A program made the position numbers and the translations under genes. A stretch of 64,000 nt of DNA, from positions 5,549,690 to 5,613,689 of the forward strand of contig NZ_CP012036.1 of NCBI RefSeq assembly GCF_001298445.1, read 5' to 3'. The stretch comes from Nostoc piscinale CENA21 (GTDB taxonomy: Bacteria; Cyanobacteriota; Cyanobacteriia; Cyanobacteriales; Nostocaceae). Positions 18,627-27,982 of the stretch are shown here, one piece after another; the first letter of the stretch is position 1, and every line of letters begins with the position of its first letter. Below the pieces are notes generated by a model. The model saw only the letters and a program-made list of their open reading frames with translations. It searched no databases and had not been told where the DNA came from.

Positions 18627-19991
18627 ATGCCTATGTTACAAGAATTCAACAACCATCTCATCGTTCCGGAACCATCAGAAGAATTAATTAGCAACGAGCC
18701 TTGGTCAATCGAAATTTATGCTGATGGCTTGATGGATGATTTGTTTGCCGATATTGACGATATTTTAGATGGCAGTGGCACTTTATCCTCCCATACTGTG
18801 AGGTATGGTGGTCGCATACCACAGCATTCTAGAGAGGAAACATCTGTAAACGATTGGTATTACTCAGACTATGAGCCTCTGCAAACGCTGAATATACCGC
18901 AGATTGTTCTGCCCAATATGGTCAGCACTGTACAGGGTGTACCTCAAGTTAGAAATCAGCACGCTAGTACAGTTGTGGTCGATACTCCCGCAATGGCTTC
19001 GGGAATTAGAAGACCGAAGAAAATCAAACGGGCTTTCAGCAAGCTGGTGATTTTAGGAACCGCCATTGGGATTGCGATCGCTGGTACGATTTATCTACTA
19101 CGCGCAGAAGTTTTCTCTTTGATCACTGGCAGATGGACACAGCAAAACGGCTTAATGTCAGGAACCCAATTACCGACAAAAGCAGAAATTGAGTCAGATT
19201 TAGCCGACTATATGCTGGGGTCGTTAGCCATCATCGACCAACAGAGCGGAAAAACATATCAAGCATCTTTTCGCAACGGCATCAGCAACCGCATAACCTC
19301 TAACCCGAATACCATTGCTTATGCGGGTAGTTCACCCATTGGTAACTTACCATCTCCGCTCACTGCTAACAATACAGCCCCCACCTCTAACGGTTCAGCA
19401 AACAGTGTTGTTGAACGCATCTATATTCCTGTCTATCAAGCGCCTTCACCTATGCGCTACGGGCTACCAAGGCTTCCCGGAACTCCCTTACCCCTACCGC
19501 CCATAGCCAACGCCAAACAAACAACTCAGCCGAATGCAGTCAAAACAGCTTTAAACACTGTCAAGCAACCAGGTAAACCTGTTAGTGTCAATATGTTAGC
19601 TGCTGCGGTGCGTACTGATCTCAAACCTGTAGCTGTACGTACAGCCCCAATTACTGTCAGGCAATCAGCCAGTCCCCTTCCTGCGTTACCAGTTGCACCA
19701 CTGCGGGCTGCTTCACCTCCTGTAGCGAGTGTGGCTGCATCACCAAAAACCCCCCAACAAGTATATTTAACCTCCAACCCTCAACCTGCTCCCGGTCATA
19801 CATTAGAAGGTGTACTAGAGCTAGGTAAGAAATCTGCGGCTTTATTTCAAGTTGATGGCGTAACTCGGCGTATCAATATTGGCGAAATAATTGGTACTAG
19901 TGGCTGGACTTTAGTAGAGGTCAACAACGGAGAAGCAATTGTCCGTCGAAATGGTGAAGTTCGCTCTATTTATACAGGACAAAAGCTATAA
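18627..19991 (+). CDS. Proline-rich single-pass membrane protein with PilP/GspC-like C-terminus
   Basis: A protein of 454 residues of unknown function. An acidic cytoplasmic N-terminus (about 1-130, with LMDDLFADIDDILDG) is followed by a basic stretch RRPKKIKRAFSK, one membrane helix (LVILGTAIGIAIAGTIYLL, about 137-157), a long Pro/Ala/Thr-rich linker (about 230-385), and a small C-terminal beta domain (about 390-454: GVLELGKKSAALFQVDGVTR, INIGEIIGTSGWTLVEVNNG, IVRRNGEVRSIYTG). That last domain has the pattern of PilP/GspC homology regions, which connect inner-membrane to outer-membrane parts of pili or secretion machines. The architecture suggests an envelope-spanning scaffold; this is inference. 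Confidence 0.65.
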   Translation: MPMLQEFNNHLIVPEPSEELISNEPWSIEIYADGLMDDLFADIDDILDGSGTLSSHTVRYGGRIPQHSREETSVNDWYYSDYEPLQTLNIPQIVLPNMVSTVQGVPQVRNQHASTVVVDTPAMASGIRRPKKIKRAFSKLVILGTAIGIAIAGTIYLLRAEVFSLITGRWTQQNGLMSGTQLPTKAEIESDLADYMLGSLAIIDQQSGKTYQASFRNGISNRITSNPNTIAYAGSSPIGNLPSPLTANNTAPTSNGSANSVVERIYIPVYQAPSPMRYGLPRLPGTPLPLPPIANAKQTTQPNAVKTALNTVKQPGKPVSVNMLAAAVRTDLKPVAVRTAPITVRQSASPLPALPVAPLRAASPPVASVAASPKTPQQVYLTSNPQPAPGHTLEGVLELGKKSAALFQVDGVTRRINIGEIIGTSGWTLVEVNNGEAIVRRNGEVRSIYTGQKL

Positions 19992-20133
19992 GCTGAAAGC
20001 CAAATTTCGTTGATACCAAATATCACAATTAAATAATTCCTAAATCTCTCAGAGTAGATTCTCTTACCCAACTACTCTAATTTCAACATGGAAAAACATC
20101 GCTATGCTTTTTTTAGCGTCAATAAATTTTTTT

Positions 20134-20155
20134 AGCCTGCTTGTGCAGGTTTTTT
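20134..20155 (+). terminator. Rho-independent terminator
   Basis: AGCCTGC-TTGT-GCAGGTT forms a 7-bp stem (one G-T pair) with a four-base loop, running into a T tract. It lies 140 bp after the proline-rich membrane protein gene; the rest of the 307-bp spacer shows nothing else. Confidence 0.75.
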
Positions 20156-20298
20156 ATTTTGTGTGATCCTGCTTAGTAGTATAACACGCTTTTTTTATTT
20201 ATCCAGTAAAATTACCGTAATATTTTTTTATATAAAAATGAGTGTATTCCTCATAATTACGGTAGTATTCCCAAATTTCTGCACATCAAAATTTTTGG

Positions 20299-20760
20299 TT
20301 AGGCTCTTCCTCTAAACTCTAAAATTAATTTTTCTAATAATCTCATTTCCCGTTGAGGAAAAACTCGTCCCCAGTGCAGTGCAAAATTTTCATAACTTTC
20401 AAGATGACGTAAAGCACGCCAGAAAGATAAAACCATAGATATACAAGAACTATTGACTTTAAACACTAATTCATTTCGCTGTTGGTTAATTGGTAAATTT
20501 GAAAGCTTAACAACATCCAAAGTTAACTTTTTGTCATTTTGGGCAAAGAGAAACTCATATCTAATTGGTTCTGTATTCCACCTAACCACTGCTTTATATT
20601 GACCATTTAAAAGGGCTATGAGTGCATCCAAAAGTTCACACAAAGAGTTATCAGGTATATGAGAAGCGGGAAATAACAATTGCTGTTCCTGACTGAACAT
20701 TTCCACAGTTATCCAACCATGTTCGAGATAACTAAAATCGACTTTAAAGGCTCGCGTCAT
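20299..20760 (-). CDS. Hypothetical protein
   Basis: A protein of 153 residues, MTRAFKVDFSYLEHGWITVE, not recognised. It looks like a small soluble alpha/beta protein: alternating strands in the first 100 residues (WNTEPIRYEFLFAQND) and a helical C-terminus (LLEKLILEFRG). No signal peptide or membrane segment. It is divergent from recQ, with about 100 bp between them, and may share that promoter region. Confidence 0.6.
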   Translation of the reverse strand: MTRAFKVDFSYLEHGWITVEMFSQEQQLLFPASHIPDNSLCELLDALIALLNGQYKAVVRWNTEPIRYEFLFAQNDKKLTLDVVKLSNLPINQQRNELVFKVNSSCISMVLSFWRALRHLESYENFALHWGRVFPQREMRLLEKLILEFRGRA

Positions 20761-20867
20761 AAAATTATGGGGAAATTACTGAAGCTGGGGCTAAATAACA
20801 GCAGTTATATTCATAGTAACCTCATATTCAATGTGGAAAACCAAGGGCGCATCTACTATTTCTCAGC

Positions 20868-22310
20868 ATGAATCAACCCACAAAAACCACTTGGCAAGAT
20901 GTTCATGCAGCGTTTCAAAAAATTTGGGGTTACGATGATTTTCGTCCACCACAGGGAGAAGTAATCAGAACTTTATTAGCACAAAAAGATGCTCTGATTA
21001 TTATGCCAACAGGTGGTGGTAAATCCATTTGTTTTCAATTGCCAGCATTATTACAAACAGGATTAACATTAGTAATTTCTCCCTTGGTAGCGTTGATGGA
21101 AAACCAAGTGAAAGAACTACATCAACGCCATCTGAGTGCAGCACTTTTGCATAGTGAACTACCTTCATCTCAACGCCGTGCAACATTGCAAGCATTGGAA
21201 AAACAACAACTGCGATTACTTTATTTATCACCAGAGACTTTATTAAGTCCACCAGTGTGGGAAAGATTATCTCAGCCAAAATTGCAAATCAATGGCTTGA
21301 TTTTGGATGAAGCACATTGTTTGGTGCAATGGGGAGATACATTTCGACCAGCTTACCGCAGATTAGGGGCGGTGCGTCCGGCATTACTCAAATCAAAACC
21401 ACCAGGAACTAAAATTAGTATTGCTGCTTTTACCGCAACAGCTGATCCATTAGCGCAAAATGTGATTCAAACTGTTTTACAATTAGAGCAACCTGAAATC
21501 TTTCGGCTGAATCCTTACCGTGCTAATCTGCATCCTAGTGTTCGTATCGCTTGGACACCAAGGGGGAGAAAACAGCAGTTACTCCAGTTTATTCAAAAGC
21601 GATCGCCACAAGCTGGTTTAATTTATGTTCGCACCCGCCGCGATAGCGAAGAATTAGCAGTATGGTTAGCCGAGATGGGTTATCCGACAGCCAGTTACCA
21701 CGCAGGGTTAAGTGCAGCCGAACGCCGTGCAGTCGAAGCCAGTTGGTTGGGTGGTAAGATACCATTTGTGGTTTGTACCTGTGCCTTTGGGATGGGGATA
21801 AATAAGCCTGACGTGCGCTGGGTTGTCCACTATCACGCCCCACATCTGCTATCAGAATATGTGCAAGAAATCGGCCGCGCCGGAAGAGATGGTAAACCAG
21901 CCGAAGCATTGACACTGGTGAGTGAACCTACAGGATGGCTAGATTCTGGCGATAAGCAAAGACAACAGTTTTTTGCTGATAAAATGCGATCGCAACTGCA
22001 AACAGCACAGCAATTAGTCAAAAAATTACCAAAACAAGGCGATATTAATACAGTCACGCGACAATTTCCCGATGCAGTTGTCGCATTAGCATTACTCCAC
22101 AGTAGCAGACAATTAAAATGGCTTGATCCTTTCCATTACAAAATTGAATCAAAAGTGCAGAAACAGCCAGCCACACAACTGCAAGCTGTCAAACAAATGC
22201 AGCAATATTTAACAACAAAACAATGTCGTTGGCAGTTTTTATTAAATGCCTTTGGTTTTTCTCAAGATGCTGCTAATTGGCGTTGTGGACATTGCGATAA
22301 TTGTCGTTAA
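20868..22310 (+). CDS. recQ: RecQ-family ATP-dependent DNA helicase
   Basis: A protein of 480 residues with 3'-5' SF2 helicase motifs in order: Walker A MPTGGGKSICFQLPALL, motif II DEAHCLVQWG (DEAH), motif III AFTATADP, motif V CAFGMGINKPDVRWVVHY and motif VI QEIGRAGRDGKP. The C-terminal zinc-binding part ends CRWQFLL...WRCGHCDNCR, giving four cysteines. It stops there: the winged-helix and HRDC domains of E. coli RecQ are missing, as in many short cyanobacterial RecQ paralogues. Three small genes follow on the same strand within 50, 18 and -11 bp, which suggests one transcript. Confidence 0.92.
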   Translation: MNQPTKTTWQDVHAAFQKIWGYDDFRPPQGEVIRTLLAQKDALIIMPTGGGKSICFQLPALLQTGLTLVISPLVALMENQVKELHQRHLSAALLHSELPSSQRRATLQALEKQQLRLLYLSPETLLSPPVWERLSQPKLQINGLILDEAHCLVQWGDTFRPAYRRLGAVRPALLKSKPPGTKISIAAFTATADPLAQNVIQTVLQLEQPEIFRLNPYRANLHPSVRIAWTPRGRKQQLLQFIQKRSPQAGLIYVRTRRDSEELAVWLAEMGYPTASYHAGLSAAERRAVEASWLGGKIPFVVCTCAFGMGINKPDVRWVVHYHAPHLLSEYVQEIGRAGRDGKPAEALTLVSEPTGWLDSGDKQRQQFFADKMRSQLQTAQQLVKKLPKQGDINTVTRQFPDAVVALALLHSSRQLKWLDPFHYKIESKVQKQPATQLQAVKQMQQYLTTKQCRWQFLLNAFGFSQDAANWRCGHCDNCR

Positions 22311-22360
22311 TGATGAAAATAAACAGTATAAAATACCTATTAAACATACTAAAAAAAAGT

Positions 22361-22732
22361 ATGAGTACTGGTTCTGCCGATAATTTAGCTCGGTTATACA
22401 GTGAGTTGTTAGTGCTTCTAGCGCAAGAAGAAGAAATTCGTAAAAGTACAGAGGAGAAATTAGCAAGAGCAAAATCAGTCATTGATCCGCGTAAGGAGTT
22501 CAATAAGTGGCTACAAAGTAATGCAGGCAAAACCTGGAAACAGAAGCAATTTCAATATCAAGAAGGTAAATGTGCTGCTTGTGGTGAATCTCTTCGTTCT
22601 GCGGATGCAGTCGTACATCATGTTCTTCCATTAAAAGACTTTGGATCTGCTGCTAACAAACCTGAAAATTTCAGATTGCTACATCCAGGCTGCAATCTGG
22701 AAATTGGAACAAAAATTGTTGACTTTTCGTAA
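22361..22732 (+). CDS. HNH endonuclease-like protein
   Basis: A protein of 123 residues from ATG 22361; an upstream in-frame start at 22301 would overlap recQ. A helical N-terminus (LYSELLVLLAQEEEIRKS) precedes a C-terminal HNH/treble-clef domain: CAACGESL, then AVVHHVLPLKDFG with the catalytic His pair, NKPENFRLLHPGCN with the Asn, His and final Cys. All residues for zinc and metal binding appear present, so nuclease activity is plausible. Location directly after recQ suggests a joint role in DNA processing or defence. Confidence 0.78.
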   Translation: MSTGSADNLARLYSELLVLLAQEEEIRKSTEEKLARAKSVIDPRKEFNKWLQSNAGKTWKQKQFQYQEGKCAACGESLRSADAVVHHVLPLKDFGSAANKPENFRLLHPGCNLEIGTKIVDFS

Positions 22733-22750
22733 TTTTGGAAAAGGTTCTAT

Positions 22751-23119
22751 ATGGCTGATAAGCAATTAATCAAACAACTGGCTGATGAGTTTGGGTGGAC
22801 ACAAGCCGATGTGAAACGAGCTATCGAAGCATCTCAAGATAATGTAACAACTAGGGATGAAGCAATTCTGTGCATGATTCGTTACGCTGGTTCAGATTTA
22901 AAAAAGCGAAATTATGAACTTGCAGCACAAAAGAGAGTCAATGTTAGCCAAAAAGAGATGATTCAGGGTTTAATAGAGCAGTTAACAAATATTCAGGACT
23001 TTTATGCTGCCAAGCTAGTTCCGACATTGAGGGCTACAATAATTGAACAGGCAGCATATATCGCCGATCTTCTTAATCAAGTTTCAGGAAAAAACCAAGG
23101 AGGTAGCAATGGGCAATGA
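22751..23119 (+). CDS. Small hypothetical protein in the recQ-HNH cassette
   Basis: A protein of 122 residues, predicted almost wholly helical. The N-terminus (IKQLADEFGWTQADVKRAIE) has a helix-turn-helix or UBA-like look; the middle is Lys-rich; the C-terminus (IEQLTNIQDFYAAKLVPTLR) is amphipathic. No family recognised. It overlaps the next gene by 11 bp, so the two are translationally coupled. Confidence 0.62.
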   Translation: MADKQLIKQLADEFGWTQADVKRAIEASQDNVTTRDEAILCMIRYAGSDLKKRNYELAAQKRVNVSQKEMIQGLIEQLTNIQDFYAAKLVPTLRATIIEQAAYIADLLNQVSGKNQGGSNGQ

Positions 23120-23504
23120 TACTGAAAAGCTGACAAAGCTACATCTACAAGCTTTTGGTCTTTCTAACTACACAATCAAACAACTTGTTAAGGGTTTAAA
23201 TACTGTGTCAGTTCAGAGAGGATTAAAGGAATATGCTGCGCCTGCCTTAGTAGCTTCTATTGAAGAAAGGTTAGCCAATCCTAAAATTCAAACAGAAAAT
23301 CGAGTAAAACTCCAGAGAGTACTGACCTGGCTTAGTGGAGAATCTAATGTCATTCCAGTTGATTTTCTTAAAGGATTATCTCCTGAAAGAAGAATAGAGG
23401 TGCTTTGCACTCGTCTCCAAGAACTAGAAACTGAAGAAAAAATACTGACAGAAGAAACTTCGAGGCTTTTGAGCCAAGCAAGGAAAATGGTTGCTAATAA
23501 ATAG
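23109..23504 (+). CDS. Small hypothetical protein, last gene of the recQ-HNH cassette
   Basis: A protein of 131 residues from ATG 23109, chosen because a strong AAGGAGG lies about five bases upstream; the longer in-frame start at 23043 would sit deep in the previous gene. Helical throughout, with an N-terminal AFGLSNYTIKQLVKGLNTVS that resembles a DNA-binding helical hairpin, and a C-terminal coiled coil (LCTRLQELETEEKILTEETS). Function unknown. Confidence 0.62.
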   Translation: MGNDTEKLTKLHLQAFGLSNYTIKQLVKGLNTVSVQRGLKEYAAPALVASIEERLANPKIQTENRVKLQRVLTWLSGESNVIPVDFLKGLSPERRIEVLCTRLQELETEEKILTEETSRLLSQARKMVANK

Positions 23505-23561
23505 CAAACATTGATTACTTATGATTGTTAGGAAATATAATCGCTGCCACTTGATAAAAAA

Positions 23562-24158
23562 CTACTGCTTTGATGTGTTCCTATATCCGGCTGTGAGTAT
23601 TTGTTCTACTGTTAGCTGTAATTCTGGGAAAACTTTAGAAACGATGAGAGCATTGCCTACAAATATAGTTTCTTCATAAAGCCCATCAACTAATATGAGT
23701 ACAGTAATCTTATGAGCTTGCGGGTCAACAATCCAATATTCAGCAATTCCCCTAGCAGCATACTCAGAACGTTTGTAGCGATAGTCTCGGTCTTCATTCA
23801 CTTTACCAGGAGAAACAACTTCAACAACTAGTGCGGGTGGTGGCATATCTAGAGTAATTGTGGATCTAGTTGTACCTTGTAGAATTGTTGCCAGTTCTTC
23901 TGTCAGCACAACTAAATCAGGAACGCGCGTGGTTGCACGAAAACCACTGATCACAATTTCAGCTTTATTACTCACGCGATTGACTGGCACAAACTTGAGG
24001 AAATTTACTAGTAAAAACAGAGCTATCTGAACATTTTTTGGGCTTTCAGGTGGCATTTTCACTAATTCTCCAGCCACTAGTTCATACTGATGATCAGTGC
24101 GATCGTCATACTGCAAATATTCCTCAATAGTCAGTTTTTTACCAGTGGTTGCACTCAT
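23562..24158 (-). CDS. Uma2 family (DUF820) PD-(D/E)XK-type nuclease
   Basis: A protein of 198 residues from ATG 24158 (MSATTGKKLTIEEYLQYDD); the longer frame to 24245 starts in unlike sequence. Family motifs: DHQYELVAGELVKMPPES, RVPDLVVLTEE, ALVVEVVSPGKVNEDRDYRYKRSEYA and GIAEYWIVDPQAHKITVL. The V-D-L, E-V-V-S and K elements correspond to the restriction-like active site. It is intact, in contrast to the Uma2 gene at 11212-11803. Role unknown. Confidence 0.88.
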   Translation of the reverse strand: MSATTGKKLTIEEYLQYDDRTDHQYELVAGELVKMPPESPKNVQIALFLLVNFLKFVPVNRVSNKAEIVISGFRATTRVPDLVVLTEELATILQGTTRSTITLDMPPPALVVEVVSPGKVNEDRDYRYKRSEYAARGIAEYWIVDPQAHKITVLILVDGLYEETIFVGNALIVSKVFPELQLTVEQILTAGYRNTSKQ

Positions 24159-24281
24159 AGTCTTACAGGATTTGCATATTGATATTTTAACCTTGGTAAC
24201 TGACACATCTAGAATTGCAGAACCAATAATCCAAAATGTAGTCAATAGTCAAAATAAAGTGACTATTGACTTTTGACTATT

Positions 24282-25274
24282 TTAAAACTGCCGTAAAAAT
24301 CTTAAATCACTGGCATACAAACGGCGAATATCATCGATTTGATGTAACACCATTGCGAAGCGTTCTACACCAAAACCAGCAGCAAACCCAGTATAAATTT
24401 CTGGGTCATAGCCTACAGATTTCAGCACATTTGGGTCAACCATACCGCAACCCATAACTTCTAGCCAGCGACCATTCCACTGCAAATCCACTTCAGCCGA
24501 AGGTTCGGTAAATGGGAAGTAACTGGCACGAAAACGGATTGGCAAGTCGCCAAACATTGCTTGTAAAAACATCTTGACTGTGCCTTTAAGGTCTGTAAAA
24601 GTCAGTCCCTCGTCAATGGCTAACAGTTCTATCTGATGGAAAACGGCTGAGTGGGTTGCGTCTACATTATCACGCCGATAAACTCGCCCTGGTGCGACCA
24701 CGCGAATTGGTGGTTCTTCTTTTTCCATGTAACGGATTTGCACCGAGGAAGTGTGAGTCCGCAGTAAGTTACCATCTGGCAGGTAAAAGGTATCCTGCAT
24801 ATCACGGGCGGGGTGGTCGGGTGGTGTATTCAGGGCTTCAAAATTGTAATAGTCGGTTTCCATTTCTGACCCTTGGGCTACGGTGTAACCCATCCCGACG
24901 AAAATATCTAATGCCCGGTCAATAATGCCGTTGAGGGGATGAATGCGACCTTGGGGACGGAAAATTCCTGGCATTGTGACATCCAGGGTTTCTCCCTCTA
25001 GTTGCGCCTGAATTTTGGCGGTTTCTAAAGCAGCACGTTGCTTATCTAGACTAGTTTGCAGGGACTCTTTAACTGTATTGGCGATCGCTCCAATTTTAGG
25101 ACGTTCCTCTGCACTCATCTGCCCCATACTGCGTAACAATGCCCCTAGTTGCCCTTTTTTCCCCAGGTAATTGACTCTGAGTTCTTCTAGGCGTTCTAGG
25201 GTATCAGCAGCTGCGATCGCATTTTCTCCTTCCTGCTGTAATGCTAAAAGTTGAGTCTCTAAATTGCTAGTCAT
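24282..25274 (-). CDS. pheS: Phenylalanine-tRNA ligase alpha subunit
   Basis: A complete protein of 330 residues. The N-terminal coiled coil (about 1-90) binds tRNA-Phe. Class II synthetase motifs follow: QGSEMETDYYNFEALNTP (motif 1 region), HTSSVQIRYM and RVYRRDNVDATHSAVFHQIE (motif 2), and GFAAGFGVERFAMVLHQIDD (motif 3). With PheT it charges tRNA-Phe; pheT is not in the window, as is usual where the two genes are unlinked. The start codon lies inside a heptanucleotide repeat. Confidence 0.97.
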   Translation of the reverse strand: MTSNLETQLLALQQEGENAIAAADTLERLEELRVNYLGKKGQLGALLRSMGQMSAEERPKIGAIANTVKESLQTSLDKQRAALETAKIQAQLEGETLDVTMPGIFRPQGRIHPLNGIIDRALDIFVGMGYTVAQGSEMETDYYNFEALNTPPDHPARDMQDTFYLPDGNLLRTHTSSVQIRYMEKEEPPIRVVAPGRVYRRDNVDATHSAVFHQIELLAIDEGLTFTDLKGTVKMFLQAMFGDLPIRFRASYFPFTEPSAEVDLQWNGRWLEVMGCGMVDPNVLKSVGYDPEIYTGFAAGFGVERFAMVLHQIDDIRRLYASDLRFLRQF

Positions 25275-25326
25275 TAGTTAATAGTCATTAGTCATTGGTC
25301 GTTGGTCATTAGTCATTGGTCAATAG
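25271..25326. repeat. Heptanucleotide repeat (STRR), eight units, covering the pheS start codon
   Basis: Eight degenerate heptads (TCATTAG, TTAATAG, TCATTAG, TCATTGG, TCGTTGG, TCATTAG, TCATTGG, TCAATAG) run from 25271 to 25326. The first contains the pheS start codon, so the array is the immediate 5' leader of pheS. The rest of the spacer to surE (to 25617) holds similar decayed units and 'ctaaaatc' repeats. Confidence 0.85.
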
Positions 25327-25617
25327 TAAGAACTCTTTACTCATGACTAATGACGAAAGACAAATAACCTTATTTTATAAGCGATCGCGCCAGGGAGGAT
25401 TTTTTCTTTGGTATTTGTGATGTCAACCATTGACAATTTAGCTTTAACTGTTGACTATGGACTCTTGACACTGTGAATTTTAGATTTTGGATGATTCTGT
25501 CAGTTCATACCCCATAATCTTTTGGGCAGAACAAATCTAAAAATCCCCAGACTGCATCCCCAAAATGAGCGCAGTCAATCTAAAATCTAAAATCCAGAAT
25601 CTAAAATTACATGACCC

Positions 25618-26418
25618 ATGAGATTACTTATTAGTAATGATGATGGTATTTTTGCCTTGGGTGTGCGTACACTAGCCAACTGCTTGGCAGAAGCTGGCCA
25701 TGATGTAACTGTAGTTTGTCCAGATCGGGAGCGATCGGCTACCGGACATGGATTAACTTTACACCAGCCCATTCGTGCGGAAATTGTCGAATCAGTTTTT
25801 CATCCCAGCATCAAAGCTTGGGCTTGTGATGGCACGCCTTCAGATTGTGTCAAATTAGCACTATGGGCTTTATTAGATTCTCCTCCAGATTTGGTGCTGT
25901 CTGGCATTAACCAAGGTGCCAATCTCGGAACCGAAATTCTCTACTCTGGAACTGTTTCAGCAGCGATGGAAGGAGTGATCGAAGGCATTCCCAGCATTGC
26001 TTTTAGCCTGACTAGTCATCTCTACAAAGACTTTCAACCAGCTGCTAAGTTTGCCAAAATTTTAGTTGAGCAACTAGCCGCCAAACCCTTACCAGATTTA
26101 ATGTTGCTGAATGTTAATGTGCCTGCGGTGAAGTGGGAAGAAATTGCCGGAGTCACTTTTACCAGACAAGGAGTCAGGCGCTATGTTGATGTGTTTGACA
26201 AGCGCATCGATCCCCGTGGCAAAACTTATTACTGGTTAACTGGTGAAGTTCTAGAAGATGTGGAACCCCCAATTGGTTTAAATTTACCGCAAAATATACC
26301 CATTGATGTGCATATCATCCGCAAAAACCATATCAGTATTACGCCATTGCAGTACAATCTCACCTATCCAACTGGACTAGATAAATTATCCCACTGGGAA
26401 ATTCCTTTAGATAAGTAA
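25618..26418 (+). CDS. surE: 5'/3'-nucleotidase SurE
   Basis: A complete protein of 266 residues starting MRLLISNDDGIFALGVRTLA; the NDDG motif binds the catalytic divalent metal. Other signatures are VVCPDRERSATGHGLTLHQP, GTPSDCVKLAL and LVLSGINQGANLGTEILYSG. SurE is a survival-protein phosphatase acting on nucleoside monophosphates. First of four plus-strand genes (surE, MBL hydrolase, ribF, moxR), though the gaps are large enough for separate promoters. Confidence 0.95.
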   Translation: MRLLISNDDGIFALGVRTLANCLAEAGHDVTVVCPDRERSATGHGLTLHQPIRAEIVESVFHPSIKAWACDGTPSDCVKLALWALLDSPPDLVLSGINQGANLGTEILYSGTVSAAMEGVIEGIPSIAFSLTSHLYKDFQPAAKFAKILVEQLAAKPLPDLMLLNVNVPAVKWEEIAGVTFTRQGVRRYVDVFDKRIDPRGKTYYWLTGEVLEDVEPPIGLNLPQNIPIDVHIIRKNHISITPLQYNLTYPTGLDKLSHWEIPLDK

Positions 26419-26799
26419 ATTTATATACTTTCCATCTAAAGGCAACTACATAATTAAATTCATCTACCAATTTGGCAAAGTCATGATGAGCATTTTACCC
26501 TGCTGCTCAGAGCCTTCATTTTCCTGCCCTTGGACTTTTTCTGATCAGTTAAAGGCATCACAGCAAAATTTAGGTTATAAAGTAGGAGCGTTTTGATATT
26601 ACTGATACATATAATGTGGGAAATATTCAGGTAACTCTTTTGCAGGATTTCTTTGACGTTCACACAATCTACCCCAAACAAGGTATGCTGTTGTACCAAG
26701 AAAAACATTCTCTACCAAATGTGGTAAAACAGCATAGACTTAACCAAACAAGTAACATTTTTGTTCTTGATCGCCCGCTCAGTCCAGCAAGCAACACCC
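26419..26799. other. Intergenic region, nothing recognised
   Basis: 381 bp between surE and the MBL hydrolase. Short open frames on both strands lack ribosome-binding sites and family similarity I can recognise. Confidence 0.45.
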
Positions 26800-27684
26800 A
26801 TGTCTAGGATAGAGAACCAATTTACCGTACAATTTTGGGGTGTTCGTGGCAGCATCCCCAGTCCAGGGCCACATACTGTCCGCTATGGTGGTAATACCCC
26901 TTGCGTTGAGATGCAAGTGGGCGACAAACGCTTAATTTTCGATGGTGGTACAGGACTGCATGTTTTAGGACAATCTTTACTGCGCCAAATGCCCTTAGAA
27001 GCTCATCTGTTATTCACGCATTCCCACTGGGATCACATGCAGGGCTTTCCCTTTTTTGTACCTGGGTTTGTCAGAGGCAATAATTTTCACATTTATGGTG
27101 CGATCGCTCCTGATGGTTCAACCATTGAGCAACGCCTCAACGACCAGATGCTTCACCCAAATTTCCCAGTGCCATTGCAGATTATGCAAGCCAATTTGCA
27201 TTTTCACGATGTCAAACCAGGGCAACCCATTCATATTCATGACATTACCATAGAAACGGCATCATTAAATCATCCCGGTGAAGCCGTTGGCTATCGAGTT
27301 AACTGGCGCGGTGGTGCTGCTGTATATATCACCGATACAGAGCATTTTCCGGATAGGTTAGATGAAAATGTGCTGTGGCTATCTCGCAATGCCGATATCC
27401 TCATCTACGATTGTACTTACACCGATGAGGAATATTATTCGCCAAAATCGCCGAAAATTGGTTGGGGACATTCCACTTGGCAAGAAGCAGTAAAAATAGC
27501 CAAAGCTGCCAATGTCAAAACTTTGGTAATCTTCCACCATGATCCAGCTCACAATGATGATTTTTTAGATGCTGTCGGGGAAGAAGCGGCGCAGCAATTT
27601 CCAGGCGCAATTATGGCACGGGAAAGAATGGTGCTACAAGTGTCTACATCTGTCCCATTATCAGAATCTTTTCCTGTTAGATAA
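26800..27684 (+). CDS. MBL-fold metallo-hydrolase
   Basis: A protein of 294 residues from ATG 26800 (MSRIENQFTVQFWGVRGSIP); a TTG 39 bases upstream is possible but less likely. The metallo-beta-lactamase fold is clear: WGVRGSIPSPGPHTVRYGGN, then the metal site HSHWDHMQGFPFF (HxHxDH), the third His in SLNHPGEAVGYR, the bridging Asp in YITDTEHF, and HHDPAHND at the end. The GVRGSIP start and size match the branch with cyclic-nucleotide phosphodiesterase and tRNA-processing relatives, but the substrate is unassigned. Confidence 0.88.
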   Translation: MSRIENQFTVQFWGVRGSIPSPGPHTVRYGGNTPCVEMQVGDKRLIFDGGTGLHVLGQSLLRQMPLEAHLLFTHSHWDHMQGFPFFVPGFVRGNNFHIYGAIAPDGSTIEQRLNDQMLHPNFPVPLQIMQANLHFHDVKPGQPIHIHDITIETASLNHPGEAVGYRVNWRGGAAVYITDTEHFPDRLDENVLWLSRNADILIYDCTYTDEEYYSPKSPKIGWGHSTWQEAVKIAKAANVKTLVIFHHDPAHNDDFLDAVGEEAAQQFPGAIMARERMVLQVSTSVPLSESFPVR

Positions 27685-27982
27685 GTTGTCTGGGTAAAAG
27701 TTGCCTGTCAAGCGATTGTAGATTTTAGATTAGATTGGTGATCAAGAGCTATAAACGCGAGAATGTACCTCACAAAGACACTATGAAAACTGGAGACAAA
27801 GTTGTGTGTTTATTAATGTTAGAACTACTCATAGTATAAAAACGAAAAATCAACGGTTTGGGTGTTAAGTGTTCATCAACTTTACACCTCTATACCCATA
27901 CACAGCTTGTCTTCTACTCATTGGTGTTCCATCAGGTTGCTTGCGATTTATGGCGAAATAAACCTCAAATTCCAGAATCTAC

